From Candidatus Scalindua sp. (GTDB lineage Bacteria; Planctomycetota; Brocadiia; Brocadiales; Scalinduaceae), in assembly GCA_031316155.1 (NCBI GenBank), contig JALDRB010000002.1, positions 186,001 to 250,000 of the forward strand: a stretch of DNA of 64,000 nt. The letters are read 5' to 3'. Positions 27,115 to 37,125 of the stretch are shown here, piece by piece (the first letter of the stretch is position 1; every line of letters starts with the position of its first letter). The position numbers and the translations under genes were made by a program. The notes under the pieces were generated by a model. That model did not search any database, was not told where the DNA came from, and saw nothing but the letters and a program-made list of their open reading frames with translations.

Positions 27115-27524
27115 CTCTAGGGTAACTCCCAGCGCTTTTGCCGCTGTTTCGAATGATGTATATAGATACGTCTTTCCTATTTATAATGGAACAAGGCTTT
27201 AATACCAATGAAATTGTTAAGAGAATTATGTACAATAATCTCATAAAAGTCAATACGACAAACTAAGACAATTGAAAACGAAGGAAATGAAATCAGGCTA
27301 GATTAAAGCGCTGTGTGCGAGGTCGAAAGAGATGCAGTATTAAAATCTCTTGCCCGGCCGCTGGATCTTTGGTAAACTTATATGAGTAAACTTTTTACCG
27401 TCATAACTCACACACAGAATTGTGAAAATTTGGATATTAAGAATATTGGTGAAATAAAGTAAAAGAGAGTAAAACTTCTTCGTATATGACATGGGGGAAA
27501 ACCCTGAAATTCTTCTCATATTTG
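27115..27524. other. Gap, possible gene remnant at left edge
   Basis: On the minus strand 27115-27180 reads YLYTSFETAAKALGVTLEQ, which looks like the start of a helix-turn-helix but stops at repeat B. The rest of the gap shows nothing recognisable. Confidence 0.3.
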
Positions 27525-27637
27525 TATACTCATCTCGTAATGGTTTTCGGATAAAATCCGAGATAAAATTGAGCGAGTATAACTGCAACCAAGATTTGGT
27601 TTCCAGTAAAACTGAAAACCAAATCGGTTTTAGTATA
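27525..27637 (-). repeat. Repeat A, copy 6 (reverse)
   Basis: Short-centre form, TATACTCATCTCG ... GGTTTTAGTATA. It ends 16 bp before the MBL hydrolase ATG at 27654. Confidence 0.87.
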
Positions 27638-27653
27638 AAACCCGGTTATCATA

Positions 27654-28322
27654 ATGTTAGAAATTCAGAAATTAAGAATTGGTCCGTTAGATTCGTGTTG
27701 TTACATCATCTCTTCCGAAAGGTGTTCGGAAGCAATGATCATTGATCCGGGGGGCGATGTAGATCAAATACTCAAACTCCTGGACGAAAAGAGGCTCATA
27801 TTAACCGTCTTAATTAATACCCATGGGCATGGAGACCATATTGGCGGTAATAAGGAGTTAAAGAAGGTGTTTCCGGATGCCAGGATCTGTATTCATCAGG
27901 ATGATGCAGAAATGCTGACAGATCCATTTAAGAATCTTTCCCTTTTGGGCGGAGTGAGATATTCATCACCACCCGCAGATCGGATTTTATATCACCGTGA
28001 CAGGGTTATTTTTGATGGATATATCTTTGAGATAATCCACCTTCCCGGTCATACACCCGGAGGAATAGGGATTTATGTTGATCGTGCAAATGATGGTGAA
28101 GTACCTCTTCTTTTTTCAGGTGATACCCTTTTGGAGGGAGAGATTGGCCGTACTAATTTACCCGGCGGTAATCATGACCATATTGTAATGTCAATAAAAA
28201 ACTGCATTTTTACGTTAAGCGAAAAAACGATTGTAAATCCGGGGCACGGTCCATCTACAACGGTAGAAGCAGAAAAGGGTAGATTGTGCCTGGATTTTCT
28301 GAACGAAAAAACTGTGTTATAG
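27654..28322 (+). CDS. MBL-fold metallo-hydrolase (glyoxalase II-like)
   Basis: A 222-residue beta-lactamase-fold hydrolase. The zinc motif H-x-H-x-D-H is in LINTHGHGDHIGGNKEL (about residues 57-73). Further ligands are in HLPGHTPGGIGIYVD and LFSGDTLLEGEIGRT, and the C-terminal VNPGHGPSTTVEAEK. The order LRIGPLDSCCYIISSERCSE at the N-terminus is typical of glyoxalase II-like proteins acting on thioesters such as S-lactoylglutathione analogues. An ORF extension upstream through repeat A is not real coding. The repeat directly precedes the ATG. Confidence 0.87.
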   Translation: MLEIQKLRIGPLDSCCYIISSERCSEAMIIDPGGDVDQILKLLDEKRLILTVLINTHGHGDHIGGNKELKKVFPDARICIHQDDAEMLTDPFKNLSLLGGVRYSSPPADRILYHRDRVIFDGYIFEIIHLPGHTPGGIGIYVDRANDGEVPLLFSGDTLLEGEIGRTNLPGGNHDHIVMSIKNCIFTLSEKTIVNPGHGPSTTVEAEKGRLCLDFLNEKTVL

Positions 28323-28346
28323 GCGGGAATTTATTAGTTCGTGAAC

Positions 28347-28437
28347 TATACTCATCTCATAATGGTTTTCGGACCTGCCTGTGCGTAAGGAACGCACGCA
28401 GACAGGTAAAACCGAAAACCAAATCGGTTTTAGTATA
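28347..28437 (-). repeat. Repeat A, copy 7 (reverse, collapsed around nested I)
   Basis: Left end and TGGTTTTCGGA, then palindrome I (28374-28406), then TAAAACCGAAAACC and the right end. The centre of A is missing. It lies 37 bp upstream of gyrA. Confidence 0.85.
28374..28406. repeat. Nested palindrome I, copy 1
   Basis: CCTGCCTGTGCGTAAGG followed by AACGCACGCAGACAGG. An imperfect inverted repeat inserted before TAAAA. Confidence 0.8.
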
Positions 28438-28474
28438 TCACGTATTTCATGTAAACAGGTAAACAGGGACTGAA

Positions 28475-30937
28475 ATGATAGAAAACAAGGGAAACATAAA
28501 AGACATCCTTATTGAAGAAGAGATGAAGAATTCGTATTTAACCTTCGCAATGAGCGTCATAATGAGCAGGGCGCTGCCTGATGTCCGTGATGGCTTAAAA
28601 CCTTCACAAAGAAGGATACTCGTTGCAATGAATGATCTGAATCTCGGGCCAACTGCAAAATATAGAAAATGTGCAAAAATTTGCGGAGACACCACCGGAA
28701 ATTATCACCCGCATGGAGAACAGGTAGTGTATCCCACTCTGGTAAGAATGGCACAAGACTTTAACTGCAGATACACCCTTGTAGATGGTCAGGGTAATTT
28801 TGGTTCAATAGATGGTGATCCTCCTGCTGCAATGCGATATACGGAAGCGAGAATGACGAGCGCTACGGTTGAAATGATGGAGAACCTGAAACAGGATACA
28901 GTTGACTTTGCGCCCAACTATGACGAGACGCGGACGGAACCTGTTGTGCTCCCTTCAAAATTCCCCAATCTCCTGTGCAACGGGAGTTCTGGTATTGCAG
29001 TAGGAATGGCAACCAGTATTCCTCCTCATAACGTAATCGAGATATGTGATGGAATAATAAGGGTTATTGACGATCCGGATGTGACTATTGATGAACTCAT
29101 AGAAATAATTAAGGGTCCCGATTTCCCAACCGGAGCATTAATCTGTGGAAGAAGTGGTATAAGAGAAGGGTATAAGACCGGACGTGGGACAATTATTGTT
29201 CGTGCAAAGACACACATCGAAACGGCAAAGAGCGGTAAAGTGAGTATTGTGGTAACTGAAATACCCTATCAGCTTAACAGAGACAGGATAATCGAGAGAA
29301 TAGCAGAAACGGTTAAGGACGGCTGGATAAAGGGAATAACAGACGTTCGGAATGAGAGTGACAGACACGGCAGCAGGATTGTTATAGACTTGAAAAGAGG
29401 AGAACATGAAGAGGTTATCTTAAATCAGCTTTATAAACACACAAAGCTGCAGGACTCTTACAGCATTATTATGATAGCGCTGAAAGATAACCGCCCTCAG
29501 ACCTTAAATCTGAAGCAGGTACTCACTGCCTATGTTGATCATAGAACGATTGTGATTCAGCGGAGGACACGTTTCTTGTTGGCACGTGCTGAAGAAAGGG
29601 TTCACATCCTTGAAGGTTTGAGAATTGCGCTTGCGAATATTGATGAGGTTATCAAATTAATCAAGGCTTCCAGAAATACTGAGGAGGCAAGAAGTTTATT
29701 GATATCAACATTTTCATTATCCGAGGTGCAGGCAAATGCAATTCTCGAAATGAGACTTCAACGGTTAACAAACCTTGAACAGGCTAAGATAGAAGAAGAA
29801 TATGAAAAAGTTTGCGCAAATATAAAGGAATTGAAGGCTATTCTTGCCGATGAGAAGCTGGTACTGGATATCATACGGGAAGATCTCTACGAAATAAGGG
29901 AGAAATACGGGGACAAACGAAAGACAGAAATCACAGACCCGATTGGCGGCTTTGAGATGGAGGATCTCATAACGGAGGAAGAAGTTACGGTAATGGTTAC
30001 TCACGAAGGGTACACAAAAAGAATACCTTTGAGTACCTACCGAACACAGCACAGGGGAGGAAAAGGGGTTACCGGCGCTGATATGAAAGAAGGTGATTTT
30101 GTTGAACATCTCTTCATCGCCTCGACACACGACTATATACTCTTTATTACCGATTTGGGGAAGCTGTACTGGCAGAAGGTTTACGATATTCCCGAGCTGG
30201 GAAGAACAACAAGAGGGAGGGCTATAGTTAATATCTTAAACCTGAATAAGGATGAAAATATCACTTCGATGATACCTGTTCGTGAGTTCGACAATAGACA
30301 GTTAGTTATGGCAACCCAGAAGGGAACGATAAAAAAGACCATTTTGAGCGCCTTTGGACGTCCGAAAAAAGATGGTATTATTGCCATTCTTCTTGATAAA
30401 GGAGATAAACTTATTGGCGTGAAATTAACGCATGGTGACCAGGAAATCATGCTTGGGACAGAAATGGGAAAAGCGATACGGTTTTCAGAAAATGATGTAA
30501 GGACTACGGGACGGGCAACCCGTGGAGTCAAGGGGATTAAGTTGCAGAAAGGCGATAACGTCAAAGACCTTGTTATCGTTGAAAAAAATGGAAGTCTCCT
30601 GACTGTCTGTGAAAACGGATATGGGAAGAGAACAGAATATAAAGAGTACCTTGTTCAGAAAAGAGGAGGGATGGGTGTTATTAATATCAAGACATCTGAG
30701 AGAAATGGCAATGTTGTTGCCATAAAAAATGTCGGAGATGATGATGCCCTTATGATGATGACAGCAAAAGGGATGATAATCAGAACGGCTGTTAATGCAA
30801 TGAGAACCATTGGACGTAATACTCAAGGAGTAAAACTTATTTCGCTGGAAGCAGGTGACAAATTAGTTTCTGTTGCCTCCACCGTGATTGATGTGAAAGA
30901 TGAAACAGCATCGGAGGAGGATGATGGTCCTTCATAA
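28475..30937 (+). CDS. gyrA: DNA gyrase subunit A
   Basis: An 820-residue type II topoisomerase A subunit that breaks and rejoins DNA for ATP-driven negative supercoiling with GyrB (not in window). The catalytic Tyr is at 122 in [10 protein letters not shown]. The C-terminal domain has repeated beta-pinwheel blades and a GyrA box (QHRGGKG, about residue 525), which separates it from ParC. The quinolone region reads HGEQVVYPT, with Gln and Pro at the positions of E. coli Ser83 and Asp87. The ATG at 28475 follows a weak GGGAC. Repeat A lies in the leader. Confidence 0.95.
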   Translation: MIENKGNIKDILIEEEMKNSYLTFAMSVIMSRALPDVRDGLKPSQRRILVAMNDLNLGPTAKYRKCAKICGDTTGNYHPHGEQVVYPTLVRMAQDFNCRYTLVDGQGNFGSIDGDPPAAMRYTEARMTSATVEMMENLKQDTVDFAPNYDETRTEPVVLPSKFPNLLCNGSSGIAVGMATSIPPHNVIEICDGIIRVIDDPDVTIDELIEIIKGPDFPTGALICGRSGIREGYKTGRGTIIVRAKTHIETAKSGKVSIVVTEIPYQLNRDRIIERIAETVKDGWIKGITDVRNESDRHGSRIVIDLKRGEHEEVILNQLYKHTKLQDSYSIIMIALKDNRPQTLNLKQVLTAYVDHRTIVIQRRTRFLLARAEERVHILEGLRIALANIDEVIKLIKASRNTEEARSLLISTFSLSEVQANAILEMRLQRLTNLEQAKIEEEYEKVCANIKELKAILADEKLVLDIIREDLYEIREKYGDKRKTEITDPIGGFEMEDLITEEEVTVMVTHEGYTKRIPLSTYRTQHRGGKGVTGADMKEGDFVEHLFIASTHDYILFITDLGKLYWQKVYDIPELGRTTRGRAIVNILNLNKDENITSMIPVREFDNRQLVMATQKGTIKKTILSAFGRPKKDGIIAILLDKGDKLIGVKLTHGDQEIMLGTEMGKAIRFSENDVRTTGRATRGVKGIKLQKGDNVKDLVIVEKNGSLLTVCENGYGKRTEYKEYLVQKRGGMGVINIKTSERNGNVVAIKNVGDDDALMMMTAKGMIIRTAVNAMRTIGRNTQGVKLISLEAGDKLVSVASTVIDVKDETASEEDDGPS

Positions 30938-30971
30938 CAGATAAACTGACTGAGGAATATAACAGGCAGGC

Positions 30972-31048
30972 AACATTGGAATTTGTAATTTGTTTGTTCT
31001 TTGTGATTTGAGATTTATAATTTTAGAATTCCTGTTTGGTTCCGGCAC
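30972..31048 (+). repeat. Repeat C, copy 2
   Basis: TTTGTAATTTGTTTGTTC, GATTTGAGATTTATAATTTT, then CCTGTTTGGTTCCGGC. Same order as copies 1 and 3. Confidence 0.65.
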
Positions 31049-31100
31049 GCGCAGGCTGCGTATAATAAATGTGCAAGGATTTTGTCGAGGGCCTAACTTA

Positions 31101-31219
31101 AGGAATTTCAATATTACCTTATTTTTTGCGCTGAAGGCGCAAGTTCAAAAGACCGTAAAAACTGTCATGGAAGGCAGTTTTAGGGATTTTGGAAAAGTTA
31201 GCCAGGATGGCTTAACTTG
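31101..31219 (+). repeat. Repeat B, copy 4
   Basis: Three-hairpin form. The second stem has a C-to-T change (AAAACTGTC) that keeps pairing as G-U, and the third ends GGCTTAACTT. It ends 11 bp before the MoxR start. Confidence 0.85.
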
Positions 31220-31230
31220 AATAATAGATC

Positions 31231-32667
31231 ATGCAAAAACCGAAAACGGTAAAAGAACTGAGAGAATCCGGTTATAAGGTAGTATCTGTCAAAGACGAAA
31301 TGAGGTCAAACTTAATCGTGAAGTTGAGACAGCATACGCCGTTGTTTCCCGGCATTGTCGGATATGATGATACAGTTCTGCCGCAGATTGAAAATGCAAT
31401 TCTTTCCAGGCATGATATTTTGCTCCTGGGTCTTCGGGGACAGGCAAAGACAAGAATTTTACGAAGTTTGATTCACCTCTTAGATGAAGAAATTCCCGTC
31501 ATCAAGGGGTGCGAAATAAATGATAATCCTTTCCATCCTGTTTGTAAAGCATGTCAAGAGAGGGTCAATGAGCATGGTGAATATACTGAGATTGCCTGGT
31601 TATTGAGGGAAGAAAGGTATAGAGAAAAACTGGCGACACCTGATGTAACCGTGGCTGATTTAATTGGAGAAATAGACCTAGTCAAAGTTGCAGAAGGCAA
31701 ATATCTTTCAAATGAATCAACCATGCATTTCGGGCTTATCCCAAGAACGAACAGGGGTATCCTTGCGATAAATGAGTTGCCGGATCTTTCTCAGAAGATA
31801 CAGGTAAGCCTGTTTAACGTATTAGAGGAACGAGATATACAGATAAGAGGGTATCCTGTCAGGTTGTCCCTTGATGTTATGATAGTCTGTTCTGCTAATC
31901 CTGAAGACTATACAAACAGAGGGAGAATAGTTACGCCGCTGAAAGACAGAATAGGTTCCGTAGTTACTACTCATTATCCCCTGACCAGAGAAGATGGGAT
32001 AATGATTATCGAGCAAAATGCCTGGATTGACAGACAAGATGGTATTAAGGTTACGGTACCGAAATATATAAAGGAAATAACAGAGGAGATTTCCCACATT
32101 GCACGGGCTAGCCAGGAAATAAACCAATCATCAGGTGTAAGCGCAAGAATGTCAATCTGTAATTATGAGACACTCATAAGCAATTCAGAACGACGCGCAA
32201 TACAGATGGGTGAAACATGTGCAGTGCCAAGAATCAGTGATCTGAGGCATATATTTACGTCTTCAAGAGGAAAGATTGAATTTGATCCAACAATTGAAGA
32301 AAACCAGGATGAAGAGGTTCTTCGCACGATTTCGAGAGAGGCGGTTAAAAAGGTCTTTAACCAATATTTAAACGTTGATGAGTATCAGGAAGAGATAAAA
32401 ATGCTTAATAATAAGACGTTTCTGGTGTCTGATGAAATGCCTTCTGATCCTTACGTTAAGATTATGTCTGAGGACAAAGAGGTGAGTAAAATGGTAGATG
32501 CCCTGCAAAATAAAATGAATGATATACCCGTGGAGAAAGAGATTATGCCGCCGATGTATGCATCCTTAATTGAATTCTTGCTTGAAGGTTTGCACGCAAA
32601 CAGAAAGCTGAACAAAGATATATGCGCAAATAAAACTGTATATACAAGAAAAAGGATTGAGATTTAA
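31231..32667 (+). CDS. MoxR/Mg-chelatase-type AAA+ ATPase
   Basis: A 478-residue AAA+ ATPase. The nucleotide-binding loop is LLLGLRGQAKTRILRSLIHL (about residues 68-87), Walker B and sensor parts are NRGILAINELPDLSQKIQVS and MIVCSANPEDYTNRGR. An insertion with CEINDNPFHPVCKACQERV (two cysteine pairs) may bind metal. It resembles ChlI/MoxR proteins that act as chaperones with VWA partners, and the VWA gene follows immediately (stop and start overlap). No chelatase substrate genes nearby. Repeat B lies directly upstream. Confidence 0.85.
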   Translation: MQKPKTVKELRESGYKVVSVKDEMRSNLIVKLRQHTPLFPGIVGYDDTVLPQIENAILSRHDILLLGLRGQAKTRILRSLIHLLDEEIPVIKGCEINDNPFHPVCKACQERVNEHGEYTEIAWLLREERYREKLATPDVTVADLIGEIDLVKVAEGKYLSNESTMHFGLIPRTNRGILAINELPDLSQKIQVSLFNVLEERDIQIRGYPVRLSLDVMIVCSANPEDYTNRGRIVTPLKDRIGSVVTTHYPLTREDGIMIIEQNAWIDRQDGIKVTVPKYIKEITEEISHIARASQEINQSSGVSARMSICNYETLISNSERRAIQMGETCAVPRISDLRHIFTSSRGKIEFDPTIEENQDEEVLRTISREAVKKVFNQYLNVDEYQEEIKMLNNKTFLVSDEMPSDPYVKIMSEDKEVSKMVDALQNKMNDIPVEKEIMPPMYASLIEFLLEGLHANRKLNKDICANKTVYTRKRIEI

Positions 32668-33797
32668 TGCCGGTTTTTTTCAAATATTCGAAATGGGATG
32701 GTTCGCAGGTTGCAGATTTTGATAATCCACAGCAGCTAATGAACCAAGTTTCTGAATTTATTCTCAGGTACGGGGTTACTTTGGATGTAATACAGGATAA
32801 GACAGGGTTGGACTTTGGATCCCTTGAAGGCGAGGGGTATGTAAAAAAAGTGAAAGGGAAATTTGTATTATCTCAAAAGGGATTAAAAAAAATGGAACGA
32901 AGAGCAATGCTGGAAATTTTTGCTTCAATGAAGAAGAGTGGCGGCGGTAGCCACGAATCTCACGTTAAAGGAACCAGTACCGTAGCTCATGAAGGATCAA
33001 AAGAATACGAATATGGCGACCCGCTTGCAAACATTGACTTGAGTATGACATTAAAAAAAGCATTAAACCGTACAGGGCCTTCTCTGCCAATTGAGATGGA
33101 GAGACAGGATTTTATGGTTTATGAATCAGAGGAGCAGTCAAGATGTGCAACCGTCTTATTACTTGATATGAGTGGGTCAATGATGAGGTCTGCCAAGTTT
33201 TACAACGCAAAAAAGGTTGCTCTTGCGCTTCAGGGATTAGTGCAGACTCAATTCCCGAATGATAAGCTCTATTTTGTGGGTTTCTACTCATTTTCAAAAG
33301 CCCTTAAGCTCATGGATTTGCCATATGTCATGCCACGTCCCGTGAGAATCTTCGATTCATGTATTTATCTGGAATTAGAGAAAGAAGACCTGGAGAAATA
33401 CAAAGGTCGTATCCCCGAACATTTTACGAATATTCATGAAGGGTTGAGGGTTTCACGGAGAATACTTGCAAACGAAACATGTCAGAACAAACAAATACTC
33501 TTAATAACCGATGGCGAACCAACTGCCCATTACGAAGGTAGCAAACTTTTTCTTATATACCCGCCAAATGAGAGATCAGTTAAAGAAACGCTCCGGGAGG
33601 CAAGTAAATGTAAAAAAGCGGGAATTACGATTAATACCTATGCCCTGATTGATGATTACTACTTTTTTGATCTTGCTAATTTTGTCGGCAGGCTTACGAA
33701 AGTGAACAGAGGAAGGGCGTTCTATCCAACTTCTGATGAATTGGGCAAGTATGTCCTAGACGACTTTATAACAGGAAGACGGAAAATGTTGTGGTAA
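32667..33797 (+). CDS. VWA-domain protein, MoxR partner
   Basis: A 376-residue protein. The first half is helical with a glycine-serine linker (KKSGGGSHESHVKGTS); the von Willebrand A domain begins near residue 160 with the MIDAS motif LLLDMSGSMMRSAKF (D-x-S-x-S), then the threonine (HFTNIHEGL) and LLITDGEPTAHY. No signal peptide, so it is cytoplasmic. Its ATG overlaps the last base of the ATPase stop, so it is translationally coupled, as in MoxR-VWA and Mg-chelatase-like modules. Target unknown. Confidence 0.87.
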   Translation: MPVFFKYSKWDGSQVADFDNPQQLMNQVSEFILRYGVTLDVIQDKTGLDFGSLEGEGYVKKVKGKFVLSQKGLKKMERRAMLEIFASMKKSGGGSHESHVKGTSTVAHEGSKEYEYGDPLANIDLSMTLKKALNRTGPSLPIEMERQDFMVYESEEQSRCATVLLLDMSGSMMRSAKFYNAKKVALALQGLVQTQFPNDKLYFVGFYSFSKALKLMDLPYVMPRPVRIFDSCIYLELEKEDLEKYKGRIPEHFTNIHEGLRVSRRILANETCQNKQILLITDGEPTAHYEGSKLFLIYPPNERSVKETLREASKCKKAGITINTYALIDDYYFFDLANFVGRLTKVNRGRAFYPTSDELGKYVLDDFITGRRKMLW

Positions 33798-34102
33798 GCA
33801 GAAACATTTCGCCTGAAATGTGTTCAATCAAGTTCTTATGAGTCCGGAGAAACTGGTTCTTTGGCGAACTACTGTAACTGGGTTCTTTATGGTAACAGAA
33901 GAAACAAATGGTAACTTGGTAATATTTTCTTGACCATTCCCTGTTCCAAATTTACCCTGTGAAATACATTTTATTCGTTGTTCACACAATAGTTGGTTAA
34001 TATTTTTATAGATAATACCTTAATTAATAGAATATTTAACAGGGCAGGCAGGGACAAGCTTTGGCAAAATATTTCTTTGAGTTTTTCAGGCATATCTTAT
34101 CC

Positions 34103-34157
34103 ACCCGGCCTATAGGCAATTCGCCAACCCGATACTCATTCTGGCGGGGACGGGTAA
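34103..34157 (+). repeat. Repeat H, copy 1
   Basis: CCCGGCCTATAGGC, AATTCGCCAACCCGA, then CATTCTGGCGGGGACG. The second copy is at 55127-55190. Confidence 0.7.
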
Positions 34158-34360
34158 GCACCAAATAATAAATTCCAAATAACAAACAAATCATAACCAG
34201 CCCGACAAGCATTCTTGTGGGTAAACAAATCCAAAATTTTTTATTTTGTTAAATCATTTAGGATGATGTCATTACAAGAACTTTCAATTATCACATTTTT
34301 GTATAAGCAAATTAAAATGCCAGGATATATATTTAACCGAGTAAGCAAACTAGGTTGATA

Positions 34361-34449
34361 ATTCGAACATTGTAATTTGTAATTTGTTTGGGCTTTGTAA
34401 ATTGAGATTTGTAATTTATTAACCCCTGTTTGGTTCTGGCTTGTCCAGG
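34361..34449 (+). repeat. Repeat C, copy 3
   Basis: ATTCGAACATTGTAATTTG, GGGCTTTGTAAATTGAGA, ending CCTGTTTGGTTCTGGCTTG. Almost the exact reverse complement of 63274-63359. Confidence 0.75.
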
Positions 34450-34460
34450 TAAGGTAAGTT

Positions 34461-35561
34461 GTGAACGAAAAACCGAAAATACTCATTGTCGATGACAAGA
34501 TCGAAAATCTTGTCGCTCTGGAAAAGACACTTGCCGATCTCGATGCGGAATTTGTCCGGGCAACATCCGGAAATGATGCGCTGGCCCTGATTCTGGACAA
34601 TGAATTCGGCCTTGCATTGGTGGATGTTCAAATGCCTGAAATGGATGGCTATGAGACAGTTGAGCTGATACATCAGAATCGGGGAACTGAAAATTTGCCC
34701 GTAATCTTTGTTTCCGCTGTATGGCAGGATGATTATCATCTGATTAAGGGGATAGAGGCAGGCGCTGTAGATTTTATAGCGAAACCTATTATACCTGAAG
34801 TTTTGCGGGGCAAGGTCCGCGCATTTCTTAAAATCTATGAACAGAGAAAGAGACTCATAGAGGCAATGCAAGTAAAATCACAGTTTCTTTCTGTTGTTTC
34901 ACACGAATTGAGGACCCCGCTTACAGCGATAAAAGAAGGCATTCGCTTAGTCCATAGTGGAGTAACCGGTGAAATTAACGATGAACAGAAGATGTTTCTT
35001 GATATTGCCAAGAGGAATGTGGACAGGCTTGCAAGATTAATCAATGATGTTTTGGATTTTCAACAACTTGATGCGAATAAGATGAAATTTGATATGCAGG
35101 TAAATGATATTAATGAAGTTGTCAAGGATATTAACGAGACGATGTCGTCTGTGGCGAATGGAGAAGAATTAAGACTCGTTACCAGACTGGATGAAACCCT
35201 GCCTCCAATTAAATTTGATAGTGATAAAATTCTACAAGTTTTGACAAATCTTGTTAATAATGCTGTCAAATATGCAAAAAAAGGTACTATCACCATTGCG
35301 ACCTCAAAAAGCGAAAATACCATCCATGTGTCTGTTGAAGATACGGGCCCGGGGATAAAAAAACAGGATATACCAAAGCTTTTCAAAGAATTTGGGCAAT
35401 TGGCTTCAGGCAAGGAAAGAGAAACGGGTAGCACCGGGTTAGGTCTTGTCATTTCAAAGGAAATTATTGAGAAGCATAATGGGAGAATCTGGGTAGAATC
35501 CGAGTATGGTCGGGGTGCTGTCTTTCACTTTGTATTACCCATTCATAGACGCAGAGATTAA
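34461..35561 (+). CDS. Response regulator receiver/histidine kinase hybrid
   Basis: A 366-residue cytoplasmic protein starting at GTG 34461 after AGGTAAG. A receiver domain (residues 1-120; KILIVDDKIENL, phospho-acceptor Asp near 55 in LALVDVQMPEMDG, KPI) precedes a short coil and a histidine kinase: FLSVVSHELRTPLTAIKEG (His near 150), NLVNNAVKYAKKG, DTGPGIKKQD and GSTGLGLVISKEIIEKHNG. No membrane span or PAS domain. Receiver-first kinases relay from an upstream kinase. Convergent with a single-domain response regulator. Confidence 0.9.
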   Translation: MNEKPKILIVDDKIENLVALEKTLADLDAEFVRATSGNDALALILDNEFGLALVDVQMPEMDGYETVELIHQNRGTENLPVIFVSAVWQDDYHLIKGIEAGAVDFIAKPIIPEVLRGKVRAFLKIYEQRKRLIEAMQVKSQFLSVVSHELRTPLTAIKEGIRLVHSGVTGEINDEQKMFLDIAKRNVDRLARLINDVLDFQQLDANKMKFDMQVNDINEVVKDINETMSSVANGEELRLVTRLDETLPPIKFDSDKILQVLTNLVNNAVKYAKKGTITIATSKSENTIHVSVEDTGPGIKKQDIPKLFKEFGQLASGKERETGSTGLGLVISKEIIEKHNGRIWVESEYGRGAVFHFVLPIHRRRD

Positions 35562-35570
35562 GGGGTAGTT

Positions 35571-35984
35571 TTATTGGAGGAATATTGCCTGCTGATTGTC
35601 CAAAGAACGTTTCATCTTAAGCTGCTTATTAATCACAGCTAATATTTCATTAATATTATACGGTTTTGCAAGCATGATGTTGCCGCCAGTTATATGACTG
35701 TCTTTATTTTCCTCGTCCTTTGAGAGCAGGGCGGTTAGAAAGATGATCGGGATATTCTCTGTTTCGGGATAATTTTTAAGTTCTCTTGCAACCTCACCTC
35801 CATCAATGTCCGGAAGGCAGATATCCAGCACAATGATGTCTGGTTTCTGTTTTCGTGCAAGTGTTACGGCGTCAGTACCGTTAAAAGCGGAAATAACTTT
35901 GAAACCTTTAATTTCCAGCCATTTTTTTAGCACGGTAATCATATCTTTTTCATCGTCAACAATTAAAATTTTATTTTTTTTCAT
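35571..35984 (-). CDS. Single-domain response regulator
   Basis: A 137-residue receiver domain. Acidic pocket KILIVDDEKDM, phospho-acceptor Asp in IIVLDICLPDIDGG (about residue 52), Thr in PIIFLTALL and Lys in MLAKPYNINEI are all present. No output domain, so it acts as a phosphorelay or diguanylate-type partner. It converges on the receiver-kinase gene with a 9 bp gap, making that kinase a natural partner. Start at MKKNKILIVDDE. Confidence 0.9.
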   Translation of the reverse strand: MKKNKILIVDDEKDMITVLKKWLEIKGFKVISAFNGTDAVTLARKQKPDIIVLDICLPDIDGGEVARELKNYPETENIPIIFLTALLSKDEENKDSHITGGNIMLAKPYNINEILAVINKQLKMKRSLDNQQAIFLQ

Positions 35985-36024
35985 GACGGCTCCATTTTTG
36001 TTTAAGATAAGAGGTTTTTTGTAG

Positions 36025-36459
36025 TATTATTATCGCCTTTTTGCTAGAAAACTTTGGATAGAATCTGCTGGGTATCTGTTTTGTGACGGTTGGATGTCGT
36101 AAGTGAAAGTGTTTAAGTAGTTATAATAAATTGAAGTATGGGGAATTCAATATTTCCTAAATTTCGCCTCACAGGACTAAAAGGAAGTTCTGCCTTCTGT
36201 TGCCTGAGCTTATAATTTGATTGTGATCATGGCAGTTTATGCTGAGATTTGAGTCTTTCGTGAGGCCTCTTCATTAATCAAACGGGAAATCCTCAGACCA
36301 CGCTTGCTATATGTATAAACCTTTTTCCAGGGTTAATTGTTTACCTATCATGCAACTTTCCTTTGATCTTAGTCGAAGAAATGATAGCCCGTTATTGGCT
36401 AACTTTAACTTCAACTTATAGAGTAAGAATATTTGCTTTTATTGTTAGAATTGGCGACC
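36025..36459. other. Gap, degenerate repeat B start
   Basis: GGGGAATTCAATATTTCC at about 36140-36157 resembles the 5' start of repeat B, after which similarity ends. Nothing else recognised. Confidence 0.35.
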
Positions 36460-37125
36460 TTATTCAAGTTTATTTTTGTATTGTTTGCTAAGTGCTTCAA
36501 TATGGGCATTGTCTCCGATAACAACAAGAATATCTCCAACTTCGAGGATATCCTCATTGTCAAGAGTAGTTTGCCAAACCCCTTGATGTTTGTAGGCAAT
36601 AGGCTTGACACAATAGTTTGATTCGAAAAGAGGTGATAAAATAGAGACACCTACCCAAAAATATGGCACGTCAAGTTTGGCAATTTTCATCGTGATAGAA
36701 AGATCGATGGTTTCGTAATGGATATTTTTCACCATAGTTTTAACAATCTTTTTAGCAGCTTCCATCTCAGGATAAACCACTCTGGCAGCACCAATTTTGG
36801 AAAGGATTTGGCCATGAATGCGCGTAATTGCTTTGGCGAAGATGGTAGGTACACCAATTTCTTTGAGTGCCATGACCGTCAAAATACTGGATTCAATATT
36901 TTCTCCAATGCAGACTACTGCCACATCCACTTGTCCAATCCCCGCTTCACTTAGAGCACGAATGTCGGTTGAGTCAAGCGTAATTGCATCTTGGACATAC
37001 TCACTGATTTCTCGAATCTGTTCCTCGTTTTTATCTGCCACGATGACATGAACGCCTTGTTGTGCTAATCCTTTGGCAACATGAAACCCAAACTTTCCTA
37101 AACCAATCACAGCAAATTGTTTCAT
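36460..37125 (-). CDS. Trk/Ktr potassium uptake regulatory subunit (RCK)
   Basis: A 221-residue protein with a Rossmann RCK_N domain (FAVIGLGKFGFHVAKGLAQQ; VIVADKNEEQIREI) and a C-terminal RCK_C domain ending DILVVIGDNAHIEALSKQYK. It binds nucleotides and gates the TrkH/KtrB pore encoded just upstream, whose frame overlaps it by 4 bp (ATGA). Single-RCK length matches KtrA rather than the two-domain TrkA of enterobacteria. Confidence 0.9.
   Translation of the reverse strand: MKQFAVIGLGKFGFHVAKGLAQQGVHVIVADKNEEQIREISEYVQDAITLDSTDIRALSEAGIGQVDVAVVCIGENIESSILTVMALKEIGVPTIFAKAITRIHGQILSKIGAARVVYPEMEAAKKIVKTMVKNIHYETIDLSITMKIAKLDVPYFWVGVSILSPLFESNYCVKPIAYKHQGVWQTTLDNEDILEVGDILVVIGDNAHIEALSKQYKNKLE

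Larger units (their letters stand above)
33798..34460. other. Repeat-filled gap without gene
   Basis: Contains repeat H copy 1 (34103-34157), a partial reverse repeat C (34158-34206), and repeat C copy 3 (34361-34449). The stretch 33798-34100 shows no recognisable gene. Confidence 0.55.

Noticed and set aside
27491..27745. Open frame crossing repeat A into the MBL hydrolase region
   Set aside because: It is the translation of the repeat plus an out-of-frame part of the hydrolase; the hydrolase starts normally at 27654.
30990..31220. Repeat B read as a protein (FFALKAQVQKTVKT...), open in several copies
   Set aside because: The frame is kept in some copies, but copies 2 and 6 have indels that break it, no copy has a consistent start or ribosome site, and the stem pattern explains the conservation better.
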